Source: Pseudomonas gingeri (GTDB lineage: Bacteria > Pseudomonadota > Gammaproteobacteria > Pseudomonadales > Pseudomonadaceae). Taken from it: DNA of 64,000 nucleotides. Position 1 is the first letter of the stretch. Every line of letters starts with the position of its first letter. Shown here in pieces: positions 50,301 through 60,464 of the stretch. The position numbers were made by a program, and so were the translations under genes. A model generated the notes under the pieces. That model saw only the letters and a list, made by a program, of their open reading frames with translations, did not search any database and had not been told where the DNA came from. Location of the stretch: assembly GCF_013386115.1 (NCBI RefSeq), contig NZ_JACAOR010000002.1, forward strand, positions 359,111 through 423,110. The letters are read 5' to 3'.

Positions 50301-50982
50301 CACAGGCGGCCACCCCGGCGTAGCGCACTTCGATCGGCACCACCATGCCCTCGGTGGCGTAGCGCAGCAGGAACGCCAGGCCGAGGAACAGCAGCAGCAC
50401 GCCGACCCGCAACACGGTGTTGCCGCCAAACAGCCAGTTGCGCGCACCTGCCAGTGCACGTTCGATCAGGTTGGGTTCGCGCGGAACACGCGGCGGGACT
50501 GGCTGGCGTGCCTCGGCCTGCATCGGTTGCGGTGCCCAGGCCTCCACTTCGGGACGCAGGGCTTGCGGTTCATCGCGCCGCACAGGCTCGTGAAGCTCGG
50601 GGGGCAGTTCCCAGATCAGTTCGGGGACGGCGCGCAGCGCCTCGGGAACCGGCTGCGCAATCGGCTCGGCGGCCTGGGCCGGAGCCGGTGCCTGCTCGAC
50701 CATCTGCGGCGAAGGTTCGACGGCGGCGGATGCCGCTGGGGCTTCTTCGGGCGCCCTGGTGCCGGAGATTTCGAGCTGGCGCACACGCGCCTCGACATTC
50801 GCCAGGGCGGTTTTCGCCCCTTGCAACTGGCTCAACTGCTCGGCCGCCTGCCGACCCAGGCTGGCCAGGCGAAACGCCTGGCCGATTCCCAGTCCGAGCA
50901 GCGCACCGATCAGGGCGTCGGCAACGGCCTCGTCGACCATCCAGCCCAACGCCAATCCGACCAGCATCAGAATCCATTGCAT
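47350..50982 (-). CDS. DUF2339 giant polytopic membrane protein
   Basis: A 1210-residue protein. After one N-terminal hydrophobic segment come a short coiled coil (about residues 40-75, EQLSQLQGAKTALANVEARVRQLE) and a Pro/Glu/Ala-rich linker to about 180. The rest is an almost unbroken series of about 30 or more hydrophobic helices, including VPIEVRYAGVAACALGLLGLGWW and ALGLAAAAALGGFAAPILTSTGSGNH. The end is a short charged tail. The family is widespread and uncharacterised. Coupled with DUF3999 by a 4-base overlap, suggesting the two form a membrane complex (inference). Confidence 0.88.
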   Translation of the reverse strand: MQWILMLVGLALGWMVDEAVADALIGALLGLGIGQAFRLASLGRQAAEQLSQLQGAKTALANVEARVRQLEISGTRAPEEAPAASAAVEPSPQMVEQAPAPAQAAEPIAQPVPEALRAVPELIWELPPELHEPVRRDEPQALRPEVEAWAPQPMQAEARQPVPPRVPREPNLIERALAGARNWLFGGNTVLRVGVLLLFLGLAFLLRYATEGMVVPIEVRYAGVAACALGLLGLGWWLRLRNSNYGLMLQGTGIAVLYLTVFAAMRLHPLLDPSAALGLLVAVTVFSAILAVTQDALGLAAAAALGGFAAPILTSTGSGNHVALFSYFALLNAGILAIAWFKAWRLLNLIGFVGTFGIGFAWGLRSYQPQLLWSTEPFLVLFFLMYLAIGLLFARRKLRELAVGPQDESREGLLRWSARQGDYVDGTMLFGPPLVGFGLQFALVQHLEFAAAFSALALGIVYMGLARLLVGGRALLLGETCLALGVIFASLAIPLGLDARWTAAAWAVEGAGIFWLGLRQQRPFARAFALLLQVGSALAFLDTLQGGETSLLDGAPLGALLLGLALLFSFQQLRQAPADQTAAWERRTIPLLACLGLTCLYLLAPLFFFTQGTAISWALAGLVTLFVGLRLQSRSFLFSAFAVQLLGGALFLLRLKGAEGDSTAVFSAGWNGLMSASLIGLSLIAGMLLAARDEMVRGDTRLLRALSVILLAGLALINLAVLFVLPWATASGVWAASGLLIIWLSLYLQQRLSFVFGLVLQVVGGTAFLLADRPHPGSLEESALPLLANSGFWTPMVLGIVALIGAWRLQAGKTATAFDGLHLRRLSQVLLTWGALWWFGALWYEVMRATGNGGWQFWMLLVPAGSVALWSVLAARLRWPDMALLCTVLVPASALVLLMSWSSRYHPAANFGWLAWLAVFAVHLLSLRKLAPQLPARALSIAHVLGCWLILGVLALELRYGLLLLSEHYNAWRWLGYAVLPSLYLVLMAAPRNGPWPIAAHPREYRLYAALPLALLMLAWFWLANTFSDGSAEPLPYVPLLNPLELGLLFALMGIYIWSRSAVPQFGIRAGQVEWATQAVAGLSLFAFVTALVMRAAHHWGGVPFQLDALLESMLVQAGLSIAWSLIALSLMIGGHLRHRREVWLIGAVLIALVVAKLFFVELSNRGGLARIVSFIGVGVLMLVVGYFAPLPPKRPDVEPPQVQNEGVSS

Positions 50983-51101
50983 GCGCGATATCCCTAAGCG
51001 GCGTGACGGGGCCGGGAACTGATGCCCCGGCCGATCTGCCGCGTAGTATATCGATCCGGCCCCACGGGAGTGGGGTCGGCCTCACAACTTATTGCAAAAG
51101 A

Positions 51102-53552
51102 TTACTCCAGCGCTTTCCAGATATCGGTGGCGTATTCGCGGATGGTCCGGTCCGAAGAAAACCAGCCCATGCGCGCGCTGTTAAGTACGGCAGAACGCCA
51201 CCATTCCTTGCTGTCATGCCAGTGCGCCTCGACCCGGGCCTGGGCGGCCCAGTAGGCATCGAAGTCGGCGCAGACCAGGAAGCGGTCGTAGTCGATCAGC
51301 GAATCGATCAGACCGACATAACGGGCCGGATCGTCCGGGGAGAACACCCCGCCACGAATGGCCTGCAGCACATCGTTGAGCCGATGGGAGGCGGCCACAT
51401 CCGGCGCCGCGCTGAACTCGCCGTTGCGCTTGCGCGACTCCACCTGCTGGGCGCTGAGACCGAAGATGAACATATGCTCCTGGCCCACCCGCTCGCACAT
51501 CTCCACGTTGGCCCCGTCCAGGGTGCCGATGGTCAGCGCGCCATTGAGGCCGAACTTCATGTTGCTGGTACCCGAGGCCTCGAAGCCGGCGGTGGAGATC
51601 TGCTCCGACAGGTCGGCCGCCGGGATGATGCTTTCCGCCAGGCTGACGTTGTAGTTGGGCAGGAACACCACCTTGAGCAGGCCGCGCACGGTCGGGTCGT
51701 TGTTGACGGTGCGGGCGATATCGTTGGTCAGCTTGATGATCAGCTTGGCCTGGTGATAACTGGCGGCGGCCTTGCCGGCGAAGATCTTCACCCGCGGCAC
51801 CCAGTCGGTTTCCGGCTCGGCACGGATCGCCTGGTACAGGGCCACGGTATGCAGCAGGTTGAGCAACTGGCGCTTGTACTCGTGGATCCGCTTGACCTGC
51901 ACATCGAACATCGCCGCCGGGTTGATCGCGATCCCCAGGCGATCCTGGATCAGCGCCGCCAGGGCCCGCTTGCTGTGCAGGCGCTGCTCGGCGAACTGCT
52001 TGCGAAAGCCCGCCTTCTCGGCGAACGGCTCCAGTCCCAGCAACAGCTCCTCGGGATTGTCGAGCAGTTCCGGGCCAAGGGCATCGACCATCATCTCGGT
52101 GAGTTTCGGGTTGGCCTGGTACAGCCAGCGGCGGAAGGTGATGCCGTTGGTCTTGTTGTTGATCCGCTCCGGGTAGAGCTTGTGCAGCTCGGAGAACACC
52201 GTGCTGCGCATCAGTTGCGTGTGCAGGCCGGACACGCCGTTGACGCTGTGGGAGCCGAGGAACGCCAGGTTGCCCATGCGTACCCGACGTCCGTTGTCTT
52301 CCTCGATCAGCGATACCGCGCGCAGCACGTCGAAATCGTGGATGCCCTTGGACCGCAGCGCGTCGATATGCTGGGCGTTGATCAGGTAGATGATCTGCAT
52401 ATGCCGCGGCAGCATGCGTTCCATCAGTCCCACCGGCCAGGTTTCCAGGGCCTCGGGCAGCAGGGTGTGGTTGGTGTAGGACAGCGTCTCGACCGTGACC
52501 TGCCAGGCCGCATCCCAGGTCACGCCGTGCAGGTCGACCAGTTGCCGCATCAGCTCGGCGACGGCAATCGACGGGTGGGTGTCGTTGAGCTGGATCGCCG
52601 CGTGCTCGCCGAGGCTGAGCACCGAGTCATGCATGTTCTTGTGCCGGCGCAACAGGTCCTGCAGGGACGCGGAGACAAAGAAGTATTCCTGGCGCAGCCG
52701 CAGTTCCTGGCCGGCCTCAGTGCTGTCCGCCGGGTAGAGCACGCGGGAGATACTTTCGGCCCTGGCCACTTCGGCCACCGCTCCCAGGTGGTCACCGGCA
52801 TTGAAGCGCTCCAGGTGCAGCTCTTCCGTTGCCCGTGCCCGCCACAGCCGCAGGGTGTTGACGCTGGCGCCGCGCCAGCCGACCACTGGCGTATCGTAGG
52901 CCACCGCCCGCACGGTTTCCGCCGGCCACCAGACCTGCCGGCTCAGGCCGGTCTCGTCCTGCACGGTTTCGACGCTGCCGCCGAAGCCCACCGGGTAGAT
53001 CACTTCGGCGCGCTCGAACTCCCAGGGGTTGCCGAAGTCCAGCCAGTTCTCGGTCTGCTCCTGCTGCCAGCCGTCGACGATGGCCTGGCGGAACAGGCCG
53101 TGCTCGTAGCGAATGCCATAACCATGGCCGGCGATGCCCAGGGTCGACATGCTCTCCATGAAACACGCCGCCAGGCGTCCCAGGCCACCGTTGCCCAGGG
53201 CCGCGTCGGGCTCCAGCAGGCGGATGCGCTCCAGGTCCACGCCGAGGTCCACCAGCGCCTCGCGGGCGATATCCAGCAGTCCGAGGTTGCTCAGGCTGTC
53301 GTACAGCAGCCGGCCGATCAGGAACTCCAGGGAGAGGTAATAGACGCGCTTCTGGCCCTTGCGATAGATCTGTCGCGTGTGATCCATCCAGTGTTCGACC
53401 ATATGGTCGCGGGCGGCCAGGGCAATCGCCTCGAACCAGTCGTGATCGAACGCGTGGTCGGGATCTTTACCCACCGCGTAGGTGAGTTTGGCAAGGACGG
53501 CGGCACGAAAGGCAGCCACCTCAGCGTCACGGACAAGCGGTTCCTGAGACAT
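51102..53552 (-). CDS. glgP: Glycogen/maltodextrin phosphorylase
   Basis: An 816-residue PLP-dependent GT35 phosphorylase that releases glucose 1-phosphate from alpha-1,4-glucans. The PLP site is EASGTSNMKFGLNGALTIGT, with the Schiff-base Lys near residue 665; other signatures are LGNGGLGRLAACFMES, IQLNDTHPSIAVAELMR and VKRIHEYKRQLLN. I start at MSQEPLVRDAE (53552). No other glycogen gene is nearby. Divergent from the YkgJ-type gene across 265 bp that presumably holds both promoters. Confidence 0.95.
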   Translation of the reverse strand: MSQEPLVRDAEVAAFRAAVLAKLTYAVGKDPDHAFDHDWFEAIALAARDHMVEHWMDHTRQIYRKGQKRVYYLSLEFLIGRLLYDSLSNLGLLDIAREALVDLGVDLERIRLLEPDAALGNGGLGRLAACFMESMSTLGIAGHGYGIRYEHGLFRQAIVDGWQQEQTENWLDFGNPWEFERAEVIYPVGFGGSVETVQDETGLSRQVWWPAETVRAVAYDTPVVGWRGASVNTLRLWRARATEELHLERFNAGDHLGAVAEVARAESISRVLYPADSTEAGQELRLRQEYFFVSASLQDLLRRHKNMHDSVLSLGEHAAIQLNDTHPSIAVAELMRQLVDLHGVTWDAAWQVTVETLSYTNHTLLPEALETWPVGLMERMLPRHMQIIYLINAQHIDALRSKGIHDFDVLRAVSLIEEDNGRRVRMGNLAFLGSHSVNGVSGLHTQLMRSTVFSELHKLYPERINNKTNGITFRRWLYQANPKLTEMMVDALGPELLDNPEELLLGLEPFAEKAGFRKQFAEQRLHSKRALAALIQDRLGIAINPAAMFDVQVKRIHEYKRQLLNLLHTVALYQAIRAEPETDWVPRVKIFAGKAAASYHQAKLIIKLTNDIARTVNNDPTVRGLLKVVFLPNYNVSLAESIIPAADLSEQISTAGFEASGTSNMKFGLNGALTIGTLDGANVEMCERVGQEHMFIFGLSAQQVESRKRNGEFSAAPDVAASHRLNDVLQAIRGGVFSPDDPARYVGLIDSLIDYDRFLVCADFDAYWAAQARVEAHWHDSKEWWRSAVLNSARMGWFSSDRTIREYATDIWKALE

Positions 53553-53817
53553 CGATGCGACCTCTAGCGAGATGGACGATTTAAAAGGCGAGTTGTCTGA
53601 GCCTAGTCGGTTCGACACAGAGCGATGGCTCTGGTTCGGGCTTTTTTCCGAGCATCGCGGGAAAGGCCCGATAAATCCGGAATGCTCCAAAAAGATGCAA
53701 CCATGCGGCAAACTCCCTTCAAACGTGCGGTTGTGGGAAAAACCGTCAAAAGGTTGTTCACAAATCCACCAGCCCCGGTATCATCGCGCGCCCTGATACA
53801 CCCTGGACAACAGCCGG

Positions 53818-54252
53818 ATGAAACCCACCCTGATCGCCGCCGCGGAACTCGACCGCCTCGAAACCTGGCAGAAATACTCCAGCCATATGTGCGGAGGCTG
53901 CATGTCCAGCTGCTGCACCCTGCCCGTCGAGGTGAAGATCAAGGACCTGATCCGCATCGGCATCGTCGACGAGTTCGAGCGCGGCGACCCGCCGAAGAAC
54001 ATCGCCAAGCGCCTGCAGAAGGAAGGGATCGTCGAGCGCTACAACCAGAAGAGCGAGATCTTCACCCTGCAGCGCATGAGCAACAACGATTGCCTGTACC
54101 TGGATCGCAAGTCACGGCTGTGCACCATCTACGAAAAACGTCCGGACACCTGCCGTAACCATCCAAAAATCGGGCCACGCCCGGGGTATTGCGCCTACAA
54201 GCCAAAACCCGCCGCGCCCCAGGCACCGATCAGGACGCTGGAACGGTTCTGA
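53818..54252 (+). CDS. YkgJ-family cysteine-cluster protein
   Basis: A 144-residue small protein with the cluster C-x2-C-x3-CC (MCGGCMSSCCTLPVEV, from residue 24) and a second set, CLYLDRKSRLCTIYEKRPDTCRNHP and a later Cys, as in the zinc- or iron-chelate family PF03692. Metal binding is expected from the family; the biological role is unknown. Stand-alone gene. Confidence 0.87.
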   Translation: MKPTLIAAAELDRLETWQKYSSHMCGGCMSSCCTLPVEVKIKDLIRIGIVDEFERGDPPKNIAKRLQKEGIVERYNQKSEIFTLQRMSNNDCLYLDRKSRLCTIYEKRPDTCRNHPKIGPRPGYCAYKPKPAAPQAPIRTLERF

Positions 54253-54260
54253 CCGGCCAT

Positions 54261-54396
54261 TCGCGGGCAAGCCCGCTCCCACAGAGGGCGCCAGACTGCG
54301 GGGCGCCTCTTTGTGGGAGCCGGCTTGCTGGCGATGACGGCCGATCAGGCGATGCAAAGCTCACTGGCCTCATCGCCAGCAAGCCGGCTCCTACAG
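54261..54396. repeat. Single REP and REPIN after the YkgJ-type gene
   Basis: A single inverted REP is at 54261-54285 (TCGCGGGCAAGCCCGCTCCC). A paired element is at 54311-54396 (TTGTGGGAGCCGGCTTGCTG to CAGCAAGCCGGCTCCTACAG) with about 40 bp between units. All lie in the convergent gap before the typA terminator. Confidence 0.85.
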
Positions 54397-54450
54397 GTTT
54401 TGCGGCAGTCTTGAGCCAGGGGTTGCATCAGCATTTCGGCCAGACAAACA

Positions 54451-54486
54451 AAAACGCCCCCGACCTTGCGGTCGGGGGCGTTTTTC
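54451..54486 (-). terminator. Strong terminator of typA (bidirectional)
   Basis: CGCCCCCGACC-TTGC-GGTCGGGGGCG (54455-54480) is a perfect 11-bp stem flanked by AAAA on the left and TTTTT on the right. It can stop typA on the minus strand and anything arriving from the YkgJ-type gene on the plus strand. Confidence 0.92.
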
Positions 54487-54506
54487 ATTCAGCCGGGGCT
54501 AGATGA

Positions 54507-56327
54507 TCAAGCCTTGGCTTTCTTGGCAGCGCGGGTACGCTCGCTTTCGTCCAGGATCTTCTTGCGAAGACGGATGGACTTTGGAGTGACTTCGCACAGC
54601 TCGTCGTCCTGGATGAATTCCAGAGCCTGTTCCAGGGTGAAGCGAACAGGTGGAACCAGGGCGATGGTTTCGTCTTTACCCGAAGCACGCATGTTGTCGA
54701 GCTTCTTGCCCTTGGTAGGGTTGACGCCCAGGTCGTTGTCACGGCTGTTCAGACCAACGATCTGACCGTTGTAGATTTCCTGGCCGTGTTCGACGAACAG
54801 CTTGCCGCGCGCCTGCAGGGTTTCCAGCGAGTAGGTCAGCGCCTTGCCGGTTTCGACCGAAACCAGTACGCCGTTCTGACGGCCGGACATGTCGCCGGAC
54901 TTCATCACGTCGTAACGATCGAAGATCGAAGTCAGGATGCCAGCACCGGAAGTCAGGGTCAGGAACTCGTTACGGAAGCCGATCAGGCCACGGGCAGGGA
55001 TGTTGTACTCAAGGCGCACACGGCCCTTGCCATCCGGAACCATGTTGGTCAGGTCGCCCTTGCGCAGACCCATCTGCTCCATGATTGCGCCCTGCGACTC
55101 TTCCGGCAGGTCGATGGTGACGTTCTCGTACGGTTCGTGCTTCACGCCGTCTACCATGCGGATGATCACTTCCGGACGGCCAACGCCCATTTCGAAGCCT
55201 TCGCGACGCATGGTTTCGATCAGAACCGAGAGGTGCAGCTCACCACGGCCGGAAACCTTGAACTTGTCGGCCGAGTCGCCTTCTTCAACGCGCAGTGCCA
55301 CGTTGTACAGCAGCTCTTTGTCCAGACGTTCCTTGATGTTGCGGGAAGTCACGAACTTGCCTTCTTTACCGCAGAACGGCGAATCGTTGACCTGGAAGGT
55401 CATGGATACGGTCGGTTCGTCAACGGTCAGCGGCTTCATCGCTTCGACGTTCAGTGGGTCGCACAGAGTGTCGGAGATGAACAGCTGGTCGAAGCCGCTG
55501 ATGCAGACGATGTCGCCGGCAGAAGCTTCTTCAACGTCGACGCGGTGCAGGCCGTGGTGACCCATCAGCTTCAGGATACGACCGTTGCGGCGCTTGCCGT
55601 CGGCGTCGATGGCCACGACCGGGGTGTTCGGCTTGACGCGACCACGAGCGATACGGCCAACGCCGATCACACCCAGGAAGCTGTTGTAGTCCAGTGCGGA
55701 AATCTGCATCTGGAACGGACCGTCACGGTCGACTTTCGGCGCCGGAACGTGATCGACGACCGCCTGGTACAGCGGGGTCATGTCTTCCGCCATTTCGGTG
55801 TGGTCCAGACCGGCAATGCCGTTCAGGGCCGAGGCGTAGACGACCTGGAAGTCCAGCTGTTCTTCGGTGGCGCCCAGGTTGTCGAACAGATCGAAGATCT
55901 GGTCCAGAACCCAGTCCGGACGTGCGCCCGGACGGTCGACCTTGTTGATTACCACGATCGGACGCAGGCCGGCTTCGAAAGCCTTCTTGGTCACGAAACG
56001 GGTTTGCGGCATAGGGCCGTCCTGAGCGTCAACCAGCAGCAGAACGGAGTCGACCATCGACATCACGCGTTCTACTTCGCCGCCGAAGTCGGCGTGGCCC
56101 GGGGTGTCCACGATGTTGATGTGGTAGCCGTTCCAGTTGATGGCGGTGTTTTTCGCCAGGATGGTAATACCGCGCTCTTTTTCCTGGTCGTTGGAGTCCA
56201 TCACGCGCTCGTCGTTGAGCTCGTTGCGCTCCAGGGTGCCGGATTGACGCAGGAGTTTGTCTACCAGGGTGGTCTTGCCATGGTCAACGTGAGCAATGAT
56301 GGCGATGTTGCGTAGATTTTCGATCAC
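54507..56327 (-). CDS. typA: Ribosome-associated GTPase TypA/BipA
   Basis: A 606-residue translational GTPase related to EF-G and LepA. G motifs: [10 protein letters not shown] (G1), [15 protein letters not shown] (G3), NKVDRPGAR (G4). The C-terminal TypA-specific region has [25 protein letters not shown], and residues near [15 protein letters not shown] are typical. It assists 50S assembly and translation under stress or cold. Ends close to the strong terminator. Confidence 0.97.
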   Translation of the reverse strand: MIENLRNIAIIAHVDHGKTTLVDKLLRQSGTLERNELNDERVMDSNDQEKERGITILAKNTAINWNGYHINIVDTPGHADFGGEVERVMSMVDSVLLLVDAQDGPMPQTRFVTKKAFEAGLRPIVVINKVDRPGARPDWVLDQIFDLFDNLGATEEQLDFQVVYASALNGIAGLDHTEMAEDMTPLYQAVVDHVPAPKVDRDGPFQMQISALDYNSFLGVIGVGRIARGRVKPNTPVVAIDADGKRRNGRILKLMGHHGLHRVDVEEASAGDIVCISGFDQLFISDTLCDPLNVEAMKPLTVDEPTVSMTFQVNDSPFCGKEGKFVTSRNIKERLDKELLYNVALRVEEGDSADKFKVSGRGELHLSVLIETMRREGFEMGVGRPEVIIRMVDGVKHEPYENVTIDLPEESQGAIMEQMGLRKGDLTNMVPDGKGRVRLEYNIPARGLIGFRNEFLTLTSGAGILTSIFDRYDVMKSGDMSGRQNGVLVSVETGKALTYSLETLQARGKLFVEHGQEIYNGQIVGLNSRDNDLGVNPTKGKKLDNMRASGKDETIALVPPVRFTLEQALEFIQDDELCEVTPKSIRLRKKILDESERTRAAKKAKA

Positions 56328-56466
56328 TTGTGTATCTCGATCAGAGGATTCGGTGTGCTGACAAGTCTTGGCAGCGATTGACAGTAGTGTCCGGCGTGGC
56401 CGTTACAGCTTGACGGCGGCGTCGGGGGGCCGGTGACGCAGGCCACAGGCAAACAGCCCCGGGCAC

Positions 56467-57921
56467 TTAGCTCGGTCGATAAACGCGCACATTGGCATGC
56501 CCCTCACTGAGCAAATGGTGGGCATGCAGGCGACTCATCACGCCTTTGTCGCAATACAGCAGGTACTGGCGAGTAGGGTCCAGTTCCTTGAAACGAGCGT
56601 TCAGTGCATAAAACGGCATCGCTTGTACCTCGATGCCAGCGAGTTCCAGCGGCTCATCGTCCACGGCATCCGGATGCCGGATGTCGATCACGATATGACC
56701 CGCCAGCGCTTCGCTGACTTCTTCGATCTGCAAGTCCTGGCCCAATTCGTCGATCACCCGATCGATCGGCACCAGTTTGGCTCGCTCGAGCGCACGCTCG
56801 AGGATCGCCATGTCGAACTCTTTCTCTTCGTGTTCCACGCGACCGCGCTTGGCGTGGGTCTTGGGGTTGACCGAAATCACCCCGCAGTATTCGGGCATGT
56901 GCTTGGCGAAGTCGGCCGTGCCGATCCGGGTCGCCAGGTCGATGATGTCCTGCTTGTGGCTGGCGATCAGCGGGCGGATCACCAGCTTCTCGGTCACGCA
57001 GTCGATCACCGACAGGTTCGGCAGCGTCTGGCTGGAAACCTGGGAAATCGCCTCGCCGGTGACCAGCGCATCGATGTGCAACCGATCGGCCATGACTTCG
57101 GCCGCGCGCAACATCATACGCTTCAATACTACGCCCATATGACTGTTATCGACTTTTCCGAGAATTTCTCCCAGAACTTCCTCGAACGGCACGCTGATGA
57201 ACAGCACCCGATGCGAGCTGCCGTACTTCTTCCACAGGTAATGGGCGACTTCCATCACCCCCAGTTCGTGGGCCCGCCCGCCCAGGTTGAAGAAGCAGAA
57301 ATGGCTGATCAGGCCGCGACGCATCATCTGGTAGGCGGCAACGGTGGAGTCGAAGCCACCGGACATCAGCACCAGGGTCTGCTCGACCGAACCCAGCGGG
57401 TAACCGCCGAGGCCGTCGTGCTGGCTGTGGATGACAAACAACCGTTGGTCGCGAATTTCCATCCGCACTTCGATTTCCGGCTCTTTCAGGGAAATCCCGG
57501 CGGCGTTGCACTGGCGGCGCAGCTGGCTGCCGACGTATTTCTCCACCTCCATAGAGGTAAAGACGTGCTTGCCGGCGCGCTTGCAGCGCACGGAAAAGAC
57601 CTTGCCCGGCAACACGTCGCCGTAGTGCTGGCGGCACTTGGCGGTGATGTCGTCGAAGTCGCCCAGCGGGTACTCGTCGACCTGCAGCAAATGGGCGATC
57701 CCCGGCGTATTGCACAAGCGCGCGGTCAGCTCGTGCAGGGCCTTCGGGTCGGTCAGCGCGGTTTGCAGCTCGAGATTGTCCCACACGCCATTCACCACCA
57801 CGGCCGGGTCCAGGTCACGGAGCACGGCGCGGATGTTCTTGGCCAGCTGGCGGATGAAACGCATCCGGACAGGGCGGCTCTTAATGGTGATTTCGGGGAA
57901 GACTTTTACGATTAGTTTCAT
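56467..57921 (-). CDS. thiI: tRNA 4-thiouridine synthase ThiI with rhodanese domain
   Basis: A 484-residue enzyme that thiolates U8 of tRNA and supplies sulphur for the thiamine thiazole. The ferredoxin-like/THUMP part is followed by the PP-loop [16 protein letters not shown]. The C-terminal rhodanese domain carries Cys457 ([12 protein letters not shown]). Cys346 (MPEYCGVIS) is the partner for the catalytic disulphide. Start [19 protein letters not shown] at 57921; the frame is open 63 bases upstream without support. Divergent from glnA. Confidence 0.95.
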   Translation of the reverse strand: MKLIVKVFPEITIKSRPVRMRFIRQLAKNIRAVLRDLDPAVVVNGVWDNLELQTALTDPKALHELTARLCNTPGIAHLLQVDEYPLGDFDDITAKCRQHYGDVLPGKVFSVRCKRAGKHVFTSMEVEKYVGSQLRRQCNAAGISLKEPEIEVRMEIRDQRLFVIHSQHDGLGGYPLGSVEQTLVLMSGGFDSTVAAYQMMRRGLISHFCFFNLGGRAHELGVMEVAHYLWKKYGSSHRVLFISVPFEEVLGEILGKVDNSHMGVVLKRMMLRAAEVMADRLHIDALVTGEAISQVSSQTLPNLSVIDCVTEKLVIRPLIASHKQDIIDLATRIGTADFAKHMPEYCGVISVNPKTHAKRGRVEHEEKEFDMAILERALERAKLVPIDRVIDELGQDLQIEEVSEALAGHIVIDIRHPDAVDDEPLELAGIEVQAMPFYALNARFKELDPTRQYLLYCDKGVMSRLHAHHLLSEGHANVRVYRPS

Positions 57922-58048
57922 GAAAACAGCGCGCGAAGGGCCGGCCGAAAAAGGGGGGCGCGGATTATAGCGGAAATTGCTCAAGGTTTAACCAGTTATT
58001 GTACAGACGGTTTTATCGCACCAAAAAAGACCGCCAATGCATTTTTCA

Positions 58049-58064
58049 GCACCATAAAGGTGCA
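58049..58064. promoter_or_regulatory. NtrC binding site upstream of glnA
   Basis: GCACCATAAAGGTGCA has the NtrC dyad GCACC-N5-GGTGC, 73-88 bases upstream of the -24 element. Two further GCACC half sites, at about 58018 and 58071, flank it and could allow cooperative binding. The 331-bp gap 57922-58252 otherwise holds the thiI and glnA promoters and no gene. Confidence 0.85.
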
Positions 58065-58136
58065 TTCCATGCACCGAAATTCTCCTATGCTGGCTGGAAC
58101 GCTTGAGATTGGGGCAAAAAACCCATCACGGGGCAC

Positions 58137-58152
58137 TGGCATGCAATTTGCT
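58137..58152 (+). promoter_or_regulatory. glnA: Sigma54 promoter of glnA
   Basis: TGGCATGCAATTTGCT gives GG and GC separated by exactly 10 bases, close to TGGCAC-N5-TTGCA. The expected transcription start is near 58163, about 90 bases before the glnA ATG. Confidence 0.87.
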
Positions 58153-58252
58153 CCCTTGTGAGGCAGGTTGCCTTGGCCGAGTATTCGCGCCGGCATCACC
58201 ACTATTTCAGGGCTAACTCCACTACCCAGCCCGAAGCCACCCGGAGGACACC

Positions 58253-59659
58253 ATGTCGAAGTCGGTTCAACTCATCAAAGATCATGACGTTAAGTGGATT
58301 GATCTGCGCTTCACGGACACCAAAGGTACTCAGCACCACGTGACCATGCCGGCTCGCGATGCGCTGGACGACGAATTCTTCGAAATCGGCAAGATGTTCG
58401 ACGGTTCCTCCATCTCCGGCTGGAAAGGCATCGAAGCTTCCGACATGATCCTGATGCCGGACGACAGCACTGCCGTGCTCGACCCGTTCACCGAAGAGCC
58501 GACCCTGATCCTGGTCTGCGACGTGATCGAGCCGTCGACCATGCAAGGCTACGACCGCGACCCACGTGCAATCGCCCGTCGCGCCGAGGAATACCTGAAG
58601 TCCACCGGTATCGGCGACACCGCTTTCTTCGGTCCAGAGCCCGAGTTCTTCATCTTCGATTCGGTCAAGTTCAAGTCCGACATCTCCGGCTCCATGTTCA
58701 AGATCTTCTCCGAACAAGGTTCGTGGATGTCCGACCAGGACGTGGAAGGCGGCAACAAGGGCCACCGTCCAGGTATCAAGGGCGGCTACTTCCCGGTTCC
58801 TCCGTTCGACCACGACCACGAAATCCGTACTTCCATGTGCAACGCGCTGGAAGAGATGGGCCAGACCGTCGAAGTTCACCACCACGAAGTGGCGACTGCC
58901 GGCCAGAACGAAATCGGCGTGAAGTTCAACACCCTGGTTGCCAAGGCTGACGAAGTCCAGACCCTGAAGTACTGCGTACACAACGTGGCTGATGCCTACG
59001 GCCGTACCGCTACCTTCATGCCAAAACCGCTGTACGGCGACAACGGCTCGGGTATGCACGTTCACATGTCCATCTCCAAGGATGGCAAGAACACCTTCGC
59101 CGGCGAAGGTTATGCCGGCCTGTCCGACACCGCCCTGTACTTCATCGGCGGTATCATCAAGCACGGTAAGGCCCTGAACGGCTTCACCAACCCGTCGACC
59201 AACTCCTACAAGCGTCTGGTCCCAGGTTTCGAAGCTCCGGTAATGCTGGCCTACTCGGCTCGCAACCGTTCCGCCTCGATCCGTATTCCTTACGTCAACA
59301 GCCCAAAAGCCCGTCGTATCGAAGCCCGCTTCCCGGATCCGGCTGCCAACCCTTACCTGGCCTTCGCCGCACTGATGATGGCCGGCCTGGACGGTATCCA
59401 GAACAAGATCCACCCTGGCGATGCTGCCGACAAGAACCTGTACGACCTGCCGCCTGAAGAGGCCAAAGAGATCCCACAAGTTTGCGGCAGCCTGAAAGAA
59501 GCCCTGGAAGAGCTGGACAAAGGTCGTGCGTTCCTGACCAAGGGCGGCGTTTTCAGCGACGACTTCATCGATGCCTACATCGAGCTGAAAAGCGAAGAAG
59601 AAATCAAGGTCCGTACCTTCGTACACCCACTGGAATACGAGCTGTACTACAGCTGCTGA
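58253..59659 (+). CDS. glnA: Glutamine synthetase type I
   Basis: A 468-residue GSI-beta enzyme that makes glutamine from glutamate, ammonia and ATP as a dodecamer. Visible: [38 protein letters not shown], the ATP-site region [11 protein letters not shown], and [14 protein letters not shown], in which Tyr397 is the adenylylation site used by GlnE. Codon use is noticeably biased to favoured codons, as expected of a highly expressed gene. Controlled by NtrC and sigma54 upstream and followed by a clear terminator. Confidence 0.98.
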   Translation: MSKSVQLIKDHDVKWIDLRFTDTKGTQHHVTMPARDALDDEFFEIGKMFDGSSISGWKGIEASDMILMPDDSTAVLDPFTEEPTLILVCDVIEPSTMQGYDRDPRAIARRAEEYLKSTGIGDTAFFGPEPEFFIFDSVKFKSDISGSMFKIFSEQGSWMSDQDVEGGNKGHRPGIKGGYFPVPPFDHDHEIRTSMCNALEEMGQTVEVHHHEVATAGQNEIGVKFNTLVAKADEVQTLKYCVHNVADAYGRTATFMPKPLYGDNGSGMHVHMSISKDGKNTFAGEGYAGLSDTALYFIGGIIKHGKALNGFTNPSTNSYKRLVPGFEAPVMLAYSARNRSASIRIPYVNSPKARRIEARFPDPAANPYLAFAALMMAGLDGIQNKIHPGDAADKNLYDLPPEEAKEIPQVCGSLKEALEELDKGRAFLTKGGVFSDDFIDAYIELKSEEEIKVRTFVHPLEYELYYSC

Positions 59660-59696
59660 TCCGGTTGCGCCTGCGCGAGCAGGCGCTGCTTTCAGA

Positions 59697-59731
59697 AAAT
59701 GCCCCGTATCGAAAGGTACGGGGCATTTTTC
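59697..59731 (+). terminator. Rho-independent terminator of glnA
   Basis: ATGCCCCGTA-TCGAAAGG-TACGGGGCAT (stem 59699-59726) is followed by TTTTTC, 40 bp after the glnA stop. The upstream AAAA could also make it work on the other strand. Confidence 0.92.
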
Positions 59732-59905
59732 ATGGGCGAGGTTTTTCGGGGCCGACGACGGGGCGATTCGAGATTTCTTGCAATGTTTAGGCACTAGCCA
59801 AGGCGTTCAGACCAGCGTTGACTATCCTCTCCGGGATTGGATCCAAATCCTACGGAAACCGCCACGCACGGACGGCGAATGCAACCCGACACGGAGAGTT
59901 AACCC

Positions 59906-60322
59906 ATGACGTTTCCTTCAAGCCCCATTGCCGAACAGCTCGACAGCAGCGAACCGAAGACACCCGCCACCCCGACCGCCGAAGTCCTGCTGCGCGCCAG
60001 CAGCGGCTGGGACGGCACCCCCTATGAAGCCTATCCCGCCGGCCCGCCGGAACTGACCCTGCTGAGGATCAACATCCCCGCCGATACCGAACTGAACTGG
60101 CATATCCACCCCATCCCCAGCGCCGCCTACATCATCTCCGGTGAAGTACTGGTCGAGACGCGGCAAGGCAACAAGCAGACCCTGCTGAAATCCGGCGATA
60201 CGATCGCCGCCGTGGTCAATGTCGAGCATCGCGCCAGGACCGGGGCCGTCCCGGTGGACCTGATGGTGTTCTATGCCGGCAGCGAAGGCATGGCGCTGTC
60301 GGAGGCGACCGGGCCGGACTGA
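59906..60322 (+). CDS. Cupin-domain protein
   Basis: A 138-residue single-domain cupin. Cupin motif 1 is LNWHIHPIPSAAYIISGEVLVETRQG (two His, then Glu), and the second motif region is NVEHRARTGAVPVDLMVFYAG. These residues predict a metal-binding beta barrel. The ATG follows GGAGAG. Substrate and role unknown; it is alone between glnA and the chorismate mutase gene. Confidence 0.85.
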   Translation: MTFPSSPIAEQLDSSEPKTPATPTAEVLLRASSGWDGTPYEAYPAGPPELTLLRINIPADTELNWHIHPIPSAAYIISGEVLVETRQGNKQTLLKSGDTIAAVVNVEHRARTGAVPVDLMVFYAGSEGMALSEATGPD

Positions 60323-60464
60323 CCCGACATGGATGGCGCGTGCCCCACGGCTGGATACGACAGCCGTGGGAATACGCTTTTTCATGAAAATGCGCTGGCG
60401 CTCGCAGGGCCTTGTGACGTTAACTCTGGGCCTGCATCCGCCACCGAAAAAGTCGAAGCCCGCC

